Assembly: GCF_009870825.1 (NCBI RefSeq)
Contig: NZ_WTWY01000005.1
Location: 62,001-126,000, forward strand
Direction: 5' to 3'
Source: Paenibacillus sp. USDA918EY
GTDB lineage: Bacteria; Bacillota; Bacilli; Paenibacillales; Paenibacillaceae
Length of the DNA: 64,000 bases
In this document: piece after piece, positions 51,014 to 61,744 of the stretch
How the letters are laid out: each line of letters begins with the position of its first letter
Position numbering within the stretch: the first letter of the stretch is position 1
Program-made: the position numbers and the translations under genes
Notes under the pieces: model-generated
The model's input: the letters and a program-made list of their open reading frames with translations, nothing else
Told to the model about the DNA's origin: nothing
Database searches by the model: none

Positions 51014-52945
51014 TTGGATTCGCAGTTTCTAGATTTATTGGCCCAGAAATATGATACGGAAGAAAAAGTCATCACAGAGATCATCAACCTTGAAGCGATT
51101 TCCAACCTCCCCAAGGGAACGGAGCATTTTGTCAGTGACTTGCATGGGGAGTTCCAGGCTTTTCAGCATGTATTAAGAAACGGATCGGGTACCGTAAAAG
51201 AGAAAATCAGAGCTTTGTTCGGTGAGGTTTGGACGGATCAAGAAATCAACGATTTTGCGGCGTTAGTTTATTATCCGGAAGAAAAAATACGGCTGGTCAA
51301 AGGAGACCTGTGCAATAAACAAGCCTTGAAACGGTGGTATAGACAAACGATTGAACACATGCTTAAGCTCATTTCTTATGCCTCTTCCAAATACACGCGC
51401 TCGAAATTGCGCAAAGCTCTGCCGGAGCAGTTTGTATATATTGTCGAAGAGCTTCTATACAAGACGGATTCGACCAACAATAAGGATCCTTATTATGAGG
51501 AAATATACCGGCAAGTTATCTCCTTGGGCCTGGCGGACAAGCTCATTATCGGCCTTGCTTACACAACCCAGCGCTTGGTGGTTGACCATCTTCATGTGGT
51601 CGGAGATATCTATGACCGCGGGCCGGACCCCGATAAAATTATGGACACGCTGATCAACTACCATTCTGTAGACATTCAGTGGGGGAACCATGATGTCCTG
51701 TGGATCGGCGCCTATGCGGGTTCCCTGGTCTGCCTTGCGAATATTATCCGGATCTGCGCCAGATACGACAATCTGAACATCATTGAAGACGCATACGGAA
51801 TCAATCTTCGCCCACTGCTGAACTTGGCGGAGAAATACTATGATGACAATCCGGCCTTCAGACCGAAGCTGCAGCAAGGCCATACCGTATCGGAGCAGGA
51901 AATCCTGCAGATTACCAAAATTCATCAAGCCATTGCCATGATCCAGTTTAAGCTTGAAATCCCGATTATCAAGAGACGCCCTTACTTTAATATGTCTGAA
52001 CGGCTTTTGCTTGAGCAGATTGATTACGAAAACAATGAAATCAAGATCAGAGGAAAAATCTACCCGCTTGAGAATACCTGTTTCATAACCGTAAATCCGC
52101 AGCAGCCTGAACAATTGCTGGAGGAAGAACAGCAGGTGCTGGAAAAGCTGTTGTTCTCCGTTCAGCATTCCGAAAAGCTGGCCAGACATATGAATTTTCT
52201 TATGAAAAAGGGCAGTTTATATTTAAAATACAACGGGAATTTGTTAATCCACGGCTGTATTCCTTTGGATGAAGAAGGAAACATGGAAGCAATGCGGATT
52301 GAAGACAAGACGTATTCGGGCCGTCAGCTGCTCGATGTTTTTGAATATTATTTACGTTATGCCTTTGCGCATCCGGAAGAAACGGATGATTTGGCGACGG
52401 ATATGGTGTGGTACATCTGGACAGGGGAATGCTCCTCGCTCTTTGGAAAGAGAGAAATGACCACCTTTGAACGGTACTTTATCCAAGATAAAGAAACCCA
52501 TAAGGAGAGGAAGAACCCTTACTACTATTTGCGTGAACATGAGGAGATCTGCCGGAAAATCCTGCTGGAGTTTGGTTTGAATCCGGATCATGGACATATC
52601 ATTAACGGCCACACGCCGGTTAGAGAAATTCGTGGAGAGAACCCCGTTAAAGCAAACGGCAAAATGGTCGTCATCGACGGCGGTTTTTCCAAAGCTTATC
52701 AGTCTACAACGGGTATCGCCGGATATACCTTGCTGTATAATTCCTTTGGCATGCAGCTTGTAGCCCATCAGAAATTCAATTCCAGAGAAGATGTGTTATG
52801 CAACGGAACGGACGTATTGTCAGTAAAAAGACTGGTGGACAAAGAAGTGGAGCGGAAGCTGGTGAGGGAAACCAACGTCGGGGAGAAGCTGCAGCAGAAA
52901 ATCTCAAATTTGAAGAATCTCCTGGAATATCGCTATATGAAATGA
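51014..52945 (+). CDS. fbp: Fructose-1,6-bisphosphatase, class III
   Basis: A 643-residue gluconeogenic enzyme that hydrolyses fructose-1,6-bisphosphate to fructose-6-phosphate. The N-terminus [20 protein letters not shown] and the metallophosphatase motifs HFVSDLHGE (D-x-H), [11 protein letters not shown] (G-D-x-x-D-R-G), WGNHDVLW (G-N-H-D) and INGHTPV match the Bacillota-specific class III family, and the length is right. The start is TTG 51014 with GAAGGGGGAC upstream. Bacillus homologues have a slightly longer N-terminus, but no earlier in-frame start is seen. It is monocistronic. Confidence 0.96.
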   Translation: MDSQFLDLLAQKYDTEEKVITEIINLEAISNLPKGTEHFVSDLHGEFQAFQHVLRNGSGTVKEKIRALFGEVWTDQEINDFAALVYYPEEKIRLVKGDLCNKQALKRWYRQTIEHMLKLISYASSKYTRSKLRKALPEQFVYIVEELLYKTDSTNNKDPYYEEIYRQVISLGLADKLIIGLAYTTQRLVVDHLHVVGDIYDRGPDPDKIMDTLINYHSVDIQWGNHDVLWIGAYAGSLVCLANIIRICARYDNLNIIEDAYGINLRPLLNLAEKYYDDNPAFRPKLQQGHTVSEQEILQITKIHQAIAMIQFKLEIPIIKRRPYFNMSERLLLEQIDYENNEIKIRGKIYPLENTCFITVNPQQPEQLLEEEQQVLEKLLFSVQHSEKLARHMNFLMKKGSLYLKYNGNLLIHGCIPLDEEGNMEAMRIEDKTYSGRQLLDVFEYYLRYAFAHPEETDDLATDMVWYIWTGECSSLFGKREMTTFERYFIQDKETHKERKNPYYYLREHEEICRKILLEFGLNPDHGHIINGHTPVREIRGENPVKANGKMVVIDGGFSKAYQSTTGIAGYTLLYNSFGMQLVAHQKFNSREDVLCNGTDVLSVKRLVDKEVERKLVRETNVGEKLQQKISNLKNLLEYRYMK

Positions 52946-53089
52946 AACAGCTGCTAAAGGTTTGACAGATCATGATTCATAACTAACGGAGAACTATAAT
53001 TTAATAAATGACCATGAAGAAGCTGCCGGCACTGGTCGGCAGTTTTAACGGGCAGGAATAAAACCCATCGTTTCTTGAACGCATTTTGA

Positions 53090-53370
53090 AAAGGAGTTGT
53101 AATACGACAAGCCATAACGGATAAAAAATACCAATTACGCGTAGCGACGATTTCTCTTGGGGTTTTCCAACGTAAAATCACTTGGGCAACGGATTTATTA
53201 TACTTCGTAGCGATGGATACTAAAATTTCATTTTGAAAAATGTAAATTTCCCCTTCTGCCATCTACCAAGCGGCCCATCTTAAAGTTGCTAACTCCGATC
53301 GCCCGAATTATTCCTTCACGATACAATTTCTCCATAGCAGGGATGCGTGGGGATACCGATCGATTCATGA
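53090..53370 (-). pseudogene. Aldo/keto reductase remnant (two out-of-frame pieces)
   Basis: On the minus strand, RIPAMEKLYREGIIRAIGVS followed by NF (about 53350-53285) is the middle of an aldo/keto reductase. It is followed at once, in another frame, by EGEIYIFQNEILVSIATKYN, KSVAQVILRW (about 53256-53170) from the C-terminal third. The N-terminal half with the catalytic residues, and about 60 residues between the pieces, are gone. The sequence after ILRWKTPREIVA is no longer family-like. Confidence 0.75.
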
Positions 53371-53574
53371 CTTTATCGCCAGGACGGAAGTCGTGCATGA
53401 CTGAAATAATCCTGGCTGAAAAGTAACAAGCAGCCCTCGGCCTGACCGATGAATTCCGGACCTCTGGCTGATGTGCGGGAGTTCATATCATGTTATGTTA
53501 AAAGGTAGGATAGGATAGCGTTGGCAGGCTTTCGCAGCCAAGCAGCTGTCAAATCCTCCTTTTTTCTTATATTT

Positions 53575-53597
53575 TGACCGTATTACCATTTTGGTCA
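53575..53597. promoter_or_regulatory. Inverted repeat upstream of the P450 promoter
   Basis: TGACC (53575-53579) and GGTCA (53593-53597) flank 13 bp, just upstream of the candidate -35. It could bind a TetR-type or activator protein. Confidence 0.35.
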
Positions 53598-53604
53598 GTT
53601 GGTT

Positions 53605-53634
53605 TTGTCAGTCGCGTTAGCAGCCTATTATAAA
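53605..53634 (+). promoter_or_regulatory. Candidate SigA promoter of the P450 gene
   Basis: -35 TTGTCA (53605-53610), 17-bp spacer, -10 TTATAA (53628-53633), about 45 bp before the start codon. Confidence 0.4.
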
Positions 53635-53678
53635 GGCTGGATTAAAGAGAAACGAACAGGATGATGGAGGGAAAAAAC

Positions 53679-56600
53679 ATGACAGAAACCATTCAGGTGC
53701 CTCAGCCTAAAACCTATGGGCCATTAGGAAATCTGCCGCTGCTGGATTCCGCCGCGCCGGTGCAATCGTTGGTGAAGGTCGCTTCGGAGCTCGGACCGAT
53801 CTTTCAGTTCCAATATCCCGGTGGCCGCAAAGAGATCTACGTGTCCGGACATGAATATGTGAAGGACGCTTGCGACGAAAAGCGCTTTGATAAACGGATA
53901 TGGGCTCCGCTGCAAAACGTGCGCGCTTTTGCAGGCGACGGATTGTTTACGAGTGCGACCCAGGAAACGAATTGGAAAAAAGCCCATAACATTTTGCTGT
54001 CCAGCTTCAGCCAGCGGGCAATGCAAGGTTATCATGCAAAAATGCTGGATATCGCCTTGCAGCTGATTCAAAAATGGGGGCGGCTGAACCCGGGCGAAAC
54101 GGTGGACGTTCCTGCGGACATGACGCGGCTCACGCTCGACACGATCGGATTGTGCGGATTTAGTTACCGTTTCAACAGTTTTTACCGGGAAGACAACCAT
54201 CCCTTTATCGATGCGATGGTGCGGGCGCTTGACGAAGGGATGAACCAGCTTCACCGCTTGGGCATCCAGGATATGTTTATGGTCCGGAAGAAACGGCAGT
54301 TTCAAGAGGACATCCAGGCGATGTTCTCGCTCGTCGACGAATTGATCCGGGAGCGTAAGGCGCAAGGCGGGAATGAGGATGATCTGCTCGCGCACATGCT
54401 GGAAGGCGTCGATGCGGATACAGGTGAGCGTCTGGATCAAGAAAATATCCGCTACCAGATCATTACATTTCTGATCGCAGGGCATGAAACGACCAGCGGC
54501 CTGCTCTCCTTTGCGATCTATTTTCTGATGAAAAACCCCGATAAGCTGCGTAAAGCGGTGGAAGAGGTGGACCGCGTCCTGAAAGACCCGGTACCGACAT
54601 ATAACCAGGTGCGGGACCTGAAATACGTCCGAATGGTTCTAAGCGAGTCTCTGCGGTTATGGCCCACGGCGCCGGCTTTCTCGCTGTATGCCAAAGAAGA
54701 TACATGGATTGGGGGAAATTATCCGATCCAAAAGGGTAATAGCGTGACCGTGCTCATCCCGGCTCTTCACAGGGATGCGCGCGTCTGGGGGGACGATGTG
54801 GAGGCGTTCAGACCCGAGCGTTTTGAGGATCCTAGCAAGGTGCCTCATGACGCGTATAAGCCGTTTGGCAACGGCCAGCGGGCGTGCATCGGGCAGCAGT
54901 TCGCCCTGCAGGAAGCCACCTTGGTTCTGGGCATGGTGCTCAAGTATTTTGACCTGACGGATGCGGACCACTACGAACTCAAGGTGAAAGAGACGCTGAC
55001 GCTGAAACCGGAAGGGTTTCGGATTCGTGTCAACCGGAGGGGCGCCGTCATTCCGATGGGTTACGGCAGCACCGAACCGGTGGATACCGCTGCTCGCGAA
55101 TCCAGCAAGCCGGCTTCATTGGCGGAAAACGCACATCATACGCCGCTGCTCGTCCTGTATGGTTCCAATTTGGGCACGGCCGAAGGCATTGCCAGAGAAG
55201 TAGCCGATCTCGCCAAATACCAGGGATTCGACAGTCAGGTCGGTACCTTGGACGACTACGCCGGCGCCCTTCCCAAGGAGGGAGCGGTGATCATCGTAAC
55301 GGCTTCCTATAACGGCCAGCCTCCCTCTAATGCGAAGGCTTTCATCGAGTGGCTGGAATCCGCCGAGAATTCGGCCGTCCAGGGTGTCCGCTACGCGGTA
55401 TTCGGCTGCGGGGATCATAATTGGGCCAGCACGTATCAACGGATCCCTCGCCTGATTGATGAGCTGCTGACCGCCAAAGGGGCGAAGCAGCTTCTCCCGC
55501 GCGGGGAGAGCGATGCCAGCGGCGATTTTGAACGGGAGGTTGACGACTGGACGGAGCATTTATGGCCGGATTTGATGCAGGCGCTGGGACTGCCGGTCAC
55601 GGCCAACCGCGAGCCGATCCGGAGCACGCTGTCGCTGCGTTTTGTCCAGGGCGTGGCCGCCGTTCCGCTGGCGGAAACCTACGGAGCCGTATCCGGACGG
55701 ATTGTGCGCAGCTTCAATCTTCAGCACGCAGACAGCGGAAGGGTCACGCAGCACGTCGAAATTGCGCTGCCGGAAGGTACGACTTATTGCGAGGGCGATC
55801 ATCTGGGCGTGCTCCCGGTCAACCCTGAGCCATTGGTGCGGCGGGTACTCCGCCGATTCCGGCTGGATGGCTCCGCGCACCTGATTCTGGAAGCGGGCGG
55901 GAAAAACATTCCCCACTTGAAGGCAGGTGTTCCGGTCCGACTGGACGAACTGCTATCCCGCAGCGTAGAGCTGCAGGAGCCGGCAACCCGGGCTCAAATC
56001 CGGGAAATGGCAGCATGTACGGTATGTCCGCCGCATGCCAGGGAACTCGAGGCGTTGCTCGTAGAAGAGACGTTCCAAACGGACATTCGGGCGAAGAGGG
56101 TTACGATGCTCGACCTGCTCGAGCAGTATGATGCCTGTGAGCTGCCGTTTGCTCGTTTTCTGGAGCTGCTGCCGGCGCTGAAGCCGAGATATTACTCCAT
56201 CTCCAGCTCGCCCCAAGTCAGCCAAGACACGGCCAGCATCACGGTCGGCGTAGTTCGGGGAGAAGCATGGAACGGCAAGGGAGAGTACCGCGGCATCGCC
56301 TCCAACTACTTGGCCGGGCTTGAACCGGGAGCCGAGGTGCTGATATTCGTCCGGTCTCCTGAATCCGGCTTCGCACTTCCGGAGGATTCCGCCACACCGC
56401 TGATCATGGTTGGTCCAGGCACGGGCGTGGCTCCGTTCAGAGGCTTTATCCAGGCCAGACGGGCACTCCAAGCGGCAGGAAAGGTGCTGGGTGAAGCCCA
56501 TCTGTACTTTGGCTGCAGGAATCCGGAACATGATTACCTATACCGCGCGGAGTTTGAGCAGGCGGAAAGGGATGGGCTGGTAACGCTTCATACGGCATAC

Positions 56601-56855
56601 TCCAGAGTGGACGGCGTTGATAAGTGCTATGTCCAGCATCTTATGAAGCAGGACGGGGAGCTGTTGCTGCCGCTGCTCGAAACCGGGGCCAAGTTGTACA
56701 TCTGCGGCGATGGATCGCGGATGGCTCCGCAGGTGGAACAGACGATCATGGACTCCTATCGGGAAAGAAGCGGGGCAAGCCGTGAAGAAGCGGCTGAATG
56801 GCTAGCCGCGCTTGAAGCGGCAGGTAACTATGTGAAGGATGTATGGGCCGGTTGA
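53679..56855 (+). CDS. CYP102-type self-sufficient cytochrome P450/NADPH-P450 reductase (BM3-like)
   Basis: A 1058-residue natural fusion that hydroxylates medium/long-chain fatty acids near the omega end using NADPH. P450 domain (1-460): I-helix AGHETTS (A267-T271), K-helix ESLRLWP, heme ligand C403 in [14 protein letters not shown] linker leads to the FMN domain (about 490-640, [33 protein letters not shown]) and the FAD/NADPH domain (about 680-1058: [35 protein letters not shown]). Length and order match P450 BM3 (1049). ATG 53679 follows ATGGAGGG. No Bm3R1-like repressor gene is adjacent. Confidence 0.96.
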   Translation: MTETIQVPQPKTYGPLGNLPLLDSAAPVQSLVKVASELGPIFQFQYPGGRKEIYVSGHEYVKDACDEKRFDKRIWAPLQNVRAFAGDGLFTSATQETNWKKAHNILLSSFSQRAMQGYHAKMLDIALQLIQKWGRLNPGETVDVPADMTRLTLDTIGLCGFSYRFNSFYREDNHPFIDAMVRALDEGMNQLHRLGIQDMFMVRKKRQFQEDIQAMFSLVDELIRERKAQGGNEDDLLAHMLEGVDADTGERLDQENIRYQIITFLIAGHETTSGLLSFAIYFLMKNPDKLRKAVEEVDRVLKDPVPTYNQVRDLKYVRMVLSESLRLWPTAPAFSLYAKEDTWIGGNYPIQKGNSVTVLIPALHRDARVWGDDVEAFRPERFEDPSKVPHDAYKPFGNGQRACIGQQFALQEATLVLGMVLKYFDLTDADHYELKVKETLTLKPEGFRIRVNRRGAVIPMGYGSTEPVDTAARESSKPASLAENAHHTPLLVLYGSNLGTAEGIAREVADLAKYQGFDSQVGTLDDYAGALPKEGAVIIVTASYNGQPPSNAKAFIEWLESAENSAVQGVRYAVFGCGDHNWASTYQRIPRLIDELLTAKGAKQLLPRGESDASGDFEREVDDWTEHLWPDLMQALGLPVTANREPIRSTLSLRFVQGVAAVPLAETYGAVSGRIVRSFNLQHADSGRVTQHVEIALPEGTTYCEGDHLGVLPVNPEPLVRRVLRRFRLDGSAHLILEAGGKNIPHLKAGVPVRLDELLSRSVELQEPATRAQIREMAACTVCPPHARELEALLVEETFQTDIRAKRVTMLDLLEQYDACELPFARFLELLPALKPRYYSISSSPQVSQDTASITVGVVRGEAWNGKGEYRGIASNYLAGLEPGAEVLIFVRSPESGFALPEDSATPLIMVGPGTGVAPFRGFIQARRALQAAGKVLGEAHLYFGCRNPEHDYLYRAEFEQAERDGLVTLHTAYSRVDGVDKCYVQHLMKQDGELLLPLLETGAKLYICGDGSRMAPQVEQTIMDSYRERSGASREEAAEWLAALEAAGNYVKDVWAG

Positions 56856-57086
56856 GCTTCCATGCTTCGGGTAAGTCGCATGATCTCGATGCCTTATGAT
56901 CGACTGCCGCAAGTTGGATTATCAGGCAGCTGAGTAGCATGCTTATCCCGAATAATCGGGATGGACGGGACATCATGAGTTAACGCGGTATGATCAGCAA
57001 AGACAACGCGGAACGATAAATGGCAAACTTGTTGAAAAGCAAGGAGACATGGTACTGCAAGCAATTGTCGAACCAATAGCAATAGT

Positions 57087-57116
57087 AGCCGGCCGCTTGA
57101 CTTGGCCGGCTTTTTT
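57087..57116 (+). terminator. Terminator downstream of the P450 gene
   Basis: AGCCGGCC (57087-57094) pairs with GGCCGGCT (57104-57111), 9-nt loop, then T5. Confidence 0.85.
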
Positions 57117-57369
57117 AATAGGCGTGTTTTTCCAGCCCTGAAGATTTCCGCTCCCAAGTCTCAACGGTAGAGCCCTTACGTTGAACACATATAATTTTGC
57201 AAGCAATTGTTTCGGCGGCTAAATCCTCATGGGGTTTGCCATCAGCCTGCCTGGCAGCGTGAGCAATATCCCCGTCAACTTTTCAGGATAACTATTATTC
57301 ATACGACCTGTTTTTCCTACGAAAAAATCCCCTCCGTTCTCCAACGCTTAAGCCTATCTTACATCTGTT

Positions 57370-57415
57370 AACCCCTTATCTTCCTGATTGATTAGTACGA
57401 CGTAAGGGGTTTTTC
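57370..57415 (+). terminator. Second terminator
   Basis: AACCCCTTA (57370-57378) pairs with TAAGGGGTT (57403-57411), followed by TTT. Confidence 0.75.
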
Positions 57416-57458
57416 TTACGATATTTCGTGCTTTGTTCGGAATTTTCGCAACATTACT

Positions 57459-57487
57459 TTGAAAGCGTAATCATTCGTATATAAAAT
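57459..57487 (+). promoter_or_regulatory. Promoter with overlapping perfect cre box (sugar system 3)
   Basis: TTGAAAGCGTAATCA (57459-57473) matches the cre consensus at all positions. The same bases give a -35 TTGAAA (57459-57464), a 17-bp spacer and -10 TAAAAT (57482-57487). CcpA bound here would block RNA polymerase. Confidence 0.6.
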
Positions 57488-57534
57488 AGCATTACGCAAG
57501 TGATACTTTTGAAAAAAGAGGGTGATTCGCAACA

Positions 57535-59328
57535 ATGAGATCCTGGTTCCACACTCGTTTTCCCCCATTGCACTCGATCGTCGTGCAGCTATTCCTCTTT
57601 TTTTTCTTCGGGATGACTCTTCCTGTCCTGATTGGAGGATTCATATCCTACCACAAATCGTCCATGATCGTTGAAGAGCAGGTCAGCAAAGTGGCCGCGC
57701 TAACGATTGTGCAGGTGAGCGATAAGCTCAACATGTTTTTCAAGAAGCTGGACGACTCCTCGATGATGGTACTCAACAGCAAAATCGTCCACAACATTTT
57801 GGAGCAGAGACAGGGTGATAACGCCTACGAAACAACGCTTAAGGTGAAGGACGGCAAGGATATGCTGACTTCGATTATGATCAATTCGCCTGAAATTCTC
57901 GATATTTATATTTTTGATACAAAAGGCAAAAATTCGGTGCTTAGCGCAGACTCCCTCATGTCGATTCCGAATCAGTGGGATTCCGACTGGTATAAGGCCA
58001 TATTGAAAGCGAACGGCAATACCGTATGGTTTGGGCTATCCGAAACTTCATACCTGAAAAGGACCGGGATGGGATTCCCGGTTTTTGGTCTCGGCAGGGC
58101 CATCCGGAGCTGGGAGACGGGCGAAGTCATCGGCGTCATGTTTGTCGAGGTCATGGGAAACGTGCTGATCGATGAGCTGAACCGCGTTCAATTCGGCGAC
58201 ACGGGTTACGTCTACATCGTCAATGAGCAAAATCAATATTTCTACCATCCCAACCCGGACGAGTACGGGAAGGCGTCCAAGCTGCCGCTGCCGCCCCGGA
58301 AAATGCAGCTGCGCGAAGGCCGGCGCAACACGCTCATGATTCCAGAGCGACTGAACAACGGCTGGCTTGTGGTAGGCGTCGTACCGCTCGAGGAGTTGAC
58401 TGCCGACTCATCCAGCATTCGAAATCTGACGGTGTTGATTGCCCTGTGCTCCATCGTGCTGGCGATTGGCATGGGCTACTACGTTACACGCCGAATCGGG
58501 AATCCGCTCGTCTACTTGAGCCGCTTGATGCGCAAAGGAGAAGCCGGCGACTTGACCATCCGCAGCCGCAGCGTCGGACGCAATGAAATCGGGCAGCTTG
58601 GCCGCAGCTTCAACAAGATGATTGAACAGATCGAGCTGCTCGTCGAGCGGATCGCCAAGGAGGAATCCGAGAAGAAGAAGGCGGAGATCCGGGCTCTTCG
58701 GTATCAGATTAATCCGCATTTTCTATACAACACGCTCAATTCGATCCGCTGGCTTGCCAAGCTGAACCGCACGAACGACGTAGACAAAGCCGTGACTTCG
58801 CTCGTTCAGCTGCTCGAGGTCAGCATGGGGCGAAGCGGCGTTTTCATCCAATTAGGAGAAGAGCTGGACCTGCTGCAGAAATACATGGTCATTCAAGGGT
58901 ACCGATATGACAACGCCATCACGCTGCTTATGGACTGTCCGGAAGAGCTGAAGCAAATTCCGATTCCGCGCATGCTTCTCCAGCCGATTGTTGAAAATGC
59001 GGTCTTCCACGGCATCGCCCCGAAGGATGAACCGGGTACGATTGAGATTCGTGCGCGGCAAGAGGGGGAGGAGATCATCATCAGCATCGCCGACGACGGC
59101 GTAGGCATGAGCGAGGAACGGCTTGCCCAAATTTTCGCCGATGAACGGCCGCATCATAACCGGGGGATGACCAACATCGGGCTGCGCCATGTTCACCAAA
59201 CGATTCGGCTGTATTACGGCAACGGATACGGGGTCAGTGTGACCAGCGAGCTCATGCGGGGTACGGAGGTCACGATTACTTTTTCAAAATTGAAGGGGGA
59301 TCATGATGTACAAAGTGCTGTTGGTTGA
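57535..59328 (+). CDS. YesM-type sensor histidine kinase (sugar system 3)
   Basis: A 597-residue membrane kinase. TM1 about 17-38 (IVVQLFLFFFFGMTLPVLIG), an extracellular dCache-like sensor (about 40-298), TM2 about 300-318 (LTVLIALCSIVLAIGMGYYV), HAMP (about 321-372), phospho-acceptor H395 in QINPHFLYNTLNS and the ATP-binding DDGVGMSEERL. It is the partner of the regulator that starts inside its 3' end (59303-59328). ATG 57535 follows GAGGGTGATTCGCAACA. It probably senses an extracellular sugar and drives the importer at 60293-63555. Confidence 0.93.
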   Translation: MRSWFHTRFPPLHSIVVQLFLFFFFGMTLPVLIGGFISYHKSSMIVEEQVSKVAALTIVQVSDKLNMFFKKLDDSSMMVLNSKIVHNILEQRQGDNAYETTLKVKDGKDMLTSIMINSPEILDIYIFDTKGKNSVLSADSLMSIPNQWDSDWYKAILKANGNTVWFGLSETSYLKRTGMGFPVFGLGRAIRSWETGEVIGVMFVEVMGNVLIDELNRVQFGDTGYVYIVNEQNQYFYHPNPDEYGKASKLPLPPRKMQLREGRRNTLMIPERLNNGWLVVGVVPLEELTADSSSIRNLTVLIALCSIVLAIGMGYYVTRRIGNPLVYLSRLMRKGEAGDLTIRSRSVGRNEIGQLGRSFNKMIEQIELLVERIAKEESEKKKAEIRALRYQINPHFLYNTLNSIRWLAKLNRTNDVDKAVTSLVQLLEVSMGRSGVFIQLGEELDLLQKYMVIQGYRYDNAITLLMDCPEELKQIPIPRMLLQPIVENAVFHGIAPKDEPGTIEIRARQEGEEIIISIADDGVGMSEERLAQIFADERPHHNRGMTNIGLRHVHQTIRLYYGNGYGVSVTSELMRGTEVTITFSKLKGDHDVQSAVG

Positions 59329-60136
59329 TGATGAAGCCATCGCAAGAATGGGGATTCGGTCTACTTTTGATTGGGAAGTCAACGGATTCGAGCTGGTGGG
59401 GGAGGCTTCCAACGGCCAGCGGGCGATGAAATGGGTCGAAAGCAAGGAGATCGACATTCTGATTACCGATATTGCGATGCCGGTGATGGATGGACTTGAG
59501 CTTGCGCGCAGGACGAGGGAGATCTGCCCTTGGGTCAAGGTGCTCCTGCTTAGCTGCCATAGCGATTTCGAGTATGTCCGCGAGGGGATCCGGCTGGGTG
59601 CCTTTGACTATATTTTAAAGCCGATGCTGAGTGCGGAGTCGTTAAAAACCGTGCTGTATGAAATGCGCCATAGCTTGCAGAAGGAGAAAGAGGATCACCG
59701 CATTTTGGAGCAATACAAGGAAAAATGCAGCGCAGACCAGGTAGCCGTGATGTCGCTGCCCCTCCCTGCCGATTGTCCGCCTCCGGATAAATCGCTGCAC
59801 CAACGGATCGTCCAGCAGGCGGTCGAGTATATCACGGAGCATTTTACAGAGTCGATCTCTCTACAGCTGGTTGCAGACAGGGTGTGCGTCAGCCGCAATT
59901 ATTTCAGTGAAATGTTTAAGCGGGTCACAGGACATAATTTCATCGACTACTTGATTACGCTGCGGGTGAACCGGGCAAAGGAGCTTCTGCAAAATCCAAC
60001 GCTGAAAGTATATGAGGTCGCGGAGATGTCCGGCTTCAATGACACCAAGCATTTCAGCAAGCAGTTCAAAAAAGTCGTCGGACTGACGCCTGCGGAATTC
60101 CAGGGAATGCCGCGCAGATCAGCACCCTTCAACTGA
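59306..60136 (+). CDS. YesN-type response regulator, AraC output (sugar system 3)
   Basis: A 276-residue protein, about half the length of the system 1 regulator because the long central linker is missing. Receiver domain 1-120 with D55 (LITDIAMPVMDG) and K of YILKPML; then a short linker and the AraC double helix-turn-helix (about 175-272: VADRVCVSRNYFSEMFKRV, VAEMSGFNDTKHFSKQFKKV). Of the two adjacent ATGs (59303, 59306), the second has the better distance to GGGGGA. It is likely to activate the following transporter operon. Confidence 0.92.
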   Translation: MYKVLLVDDEAIARMGIRSTFDWEVNGFELVGEASNGQRAMKWVESKEIDILITDIAMPVMDGLELARRTREICPWVKVLLLSCHSDFEYVREGIRLGAFDYILKPMLSAESLKTVLYEMRHSLQKEKEDHRILEQYKEKCSADQVAVMSLPLPADCPPPDKSLHQRIVQQAVEYITEHFTESISLQLVADRVCVSRNYFSEMFKRVTGHNFIDYLITLRVNRAKELLQNPTLKVYEVAEMSGFNDTKHFSKQFKKVVGLTPAEFQGMPRRSAPFN

Positions 60137-60194
60137 ATAATTCGCAGAATAGAAAACATAGGAAATTATGACACGATTTCGGAAATTAGTGTCG

Positions 60195-60242
60195 TTCAAA
60201 GGCGAAGGAACCCGTTTTATAATATTCACGTAAACGTTTTCA
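60195..60242 (+). promoter_or_regulatory. Promoter followed by a cre box before importer 3
   Basis: -35 TTCAAA (60195-60200), 17-bp spacer, -10 TATAAT (60218-60223), then ACGTAAACGTTTTCA (60228-60242), 14 of 15 positions of the cre consensus, over the likely transcription start. Confidence 0.6.
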
Positions 60243-60292
60243 CAGCAAGGTGCTAAGCAGACGACTACTCTTTGGAATGGGGGAGTAAAAAA

Positions 60293-61621
60293 ATGAAAAA
60301 GCTCAGAAAGTCCTTGTTTGCGGTGTTATTGGTGACGATGGTTGCGCTTCAGGCATGCGGGTCTGGCGGCGGCGACAACCAAGGAGCGCTGTCGGAAGAC
60401 GGTCAAGGGGGTGGGGAGAAGGTCAAGATTAAATGGGCGACCTGGGGGAATCCAGGAGAGCTGACCCGCTTCCAAGAGTTCACGAAGGACTTCAACTCGA
60501 AGCATCCGGACATTGAAGCGGAGCTGATTCCGATTCCGGGGGAATACGACCAGAAAATCCTGACTCAGCTGACGGGAGGAACCGCCCCCGATGTGTTTTA
60601 TGCAGGCGATGGCTTCGTCGTAAAACTGATCGAGAATAAAAGCATCGAGGAAATAACGCCGCGAATGACTGCGGCAGACAGCAAAATCAAACCGGACGAC
60701 TATTTCGAGGGACTGTGGGGCGCGGCGAAGCGTGACGGCAAAATCTACGGCGTGCCGGTCGACTGCAATCCGATGGTGCTGTGGTATAACAAGAAAGTGC
60801 TGAAGGACGCTGGAATTACGGAGATGCCGGCCGACCTTCAGGCCAAGGGTGAGTGGACCTGGGACGCGTTCAAAGGCATGGTGGAGAAAATCCGCGACTC
60901 GAAAAAGTACGGGTACGTGCTGGACAACTCCTGGAACAGCTACTACAGCTGGGTAACGTCCAACGGCGGCAAAGTTTACGACGATAACGGCAAGTTTATC
61001 GGTTATGACGATCCGAAGGCGAAGGAAGCATTCCAGTTCCTGTACGATAACGTAAAGGAGAAAAATATTACATTCTCCGGTACGCTGCCGAAGGGGCAGG
61101 GCGGCGACGCCATGTTTATGTCCAACCAAGTCGGGTTCGTCGGGGCAGGACGCTGGTATTTGCCGCTGTTTAAGAAAAACTCCAGCCTGGAATACGATGT
61201 CGTGACCTGGCCGACCAACACGGGGAACAAGATTGAACCGGCCGGGATTCCGACGGCATTCTTGGTCATGAACAGCGCGTCGAAGCATAAAGAAGCGGCC
61301 TATACCTTCTACTCCGAATTCCTGAGCTCGGACGGACAGAAGTTCCGTCTGCAAGGCGGGGGCAATGCGGTGCCGTCCGTTCAAGGCGTGGATGACGTCG
61401 TTCTGGAAGGAAACCTGCCGGAGCATGCGCAGCTGTTCCTTGATGCCCGTGAAGTGGGTTATTCGCTGACTCCGTTCGAGGCCGGCATTCCAGGGCTGAG
61501 CACGGATATTACTTCCAAGTTCGAGGCGCTGTGGCTCAAGAACGGCGAATTGGACGCATCGCTCAAAGACATTCAGGAAATGGCCAACAAAAAAATCGAC
61601 GATTATAAAAACGGCAAATAA
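60293..61621 (+). CDS. Extracellular sugar-binding lipoprotein (system 3)
   Basis: A 442-residue family 1 solute-binding protein. Signal peptide MKKLRKSLFAVLLVTMVALQ with lipobox LQAC and C22. Mature features include IKWATWGNPGELTRFQEFTK, GGTAPDVFYAGDGFVVKLIE and the substrate-region GVPVDCNPMVLWYNKK; this resembles MsmE/CycB-type proteins rather than the LplA type of systems 1 and 2. ATG 60293 follows GGGGGAGT. It has its own promoter and cre box, so it is expressed apart from the kinase pair. Confidence 0.93.
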   Translation: MKKLRKSLFAVLLVTMVALQACGSGGGDNQGALSEDGQGGGEKVKIKWATWGNPGELTRFQEFTKDFNSKHPDIEAELIPIPGEYDQKILTQLTGGTAPDVFYAGDGFVVKLIENKSIEEITPRMTAADSKIKPDDYFEGLWGAAKRDGKIYGVPVDCNPMVLWYNKKVLKDAGITEMPADLQAKGEWTWDAFKGMVEKIRDSKKYGYVLDNSWNSYYSWVTSNGGKVYDDNGKFIGYDDPKAKEAFQFLYDNVKEKNITFSGTLPKGQGGDAMFMSNQVGFVGAGRWYLPLFKKNSSLEYDVVTWPTNTGNKIEPAGIPTAFLVMNSASKHKEAAYTFYSEFLSSDGQKFRLQGGGNAVPSVQGVDDVVLEGNLPEHAQLFLDAREVGYSLTPFEAGIPGLSTDITSKFEALWLKNGELDASLKDIQEMANKKIDDYKNGK

Positions 61622-61744
61622 CGAAAGTCCGGAGGGAAGGGAGCGCAGGGCACAGCGCAGCGTTCCTTCCCTCTTTCCATGCTGGCTGGTGACTGACGGC
61701 CAACGCTTCGTAAGGCGTAATTCGCAAGAGGAAGGTGGATGTGT

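Larger units (their letters stand above)
56856..57534. other. Gene-free region before sugar system 3
   Basis: It holds a perfect hairpin without T tract (56945-56962), two terminators (57087-57116, 57370-57415) and the promoter/cre region of the next operon. The short open frames are not convincing. Confidence 0.6.

Noticed and set aside
56990..57140. Short plus-strand frame (INGKLVEKQGDMVLQA...) after the P450 gene
   Set aside because: No start codon with ribosome site and it runs through the terminator hairpin at 57087-57116.
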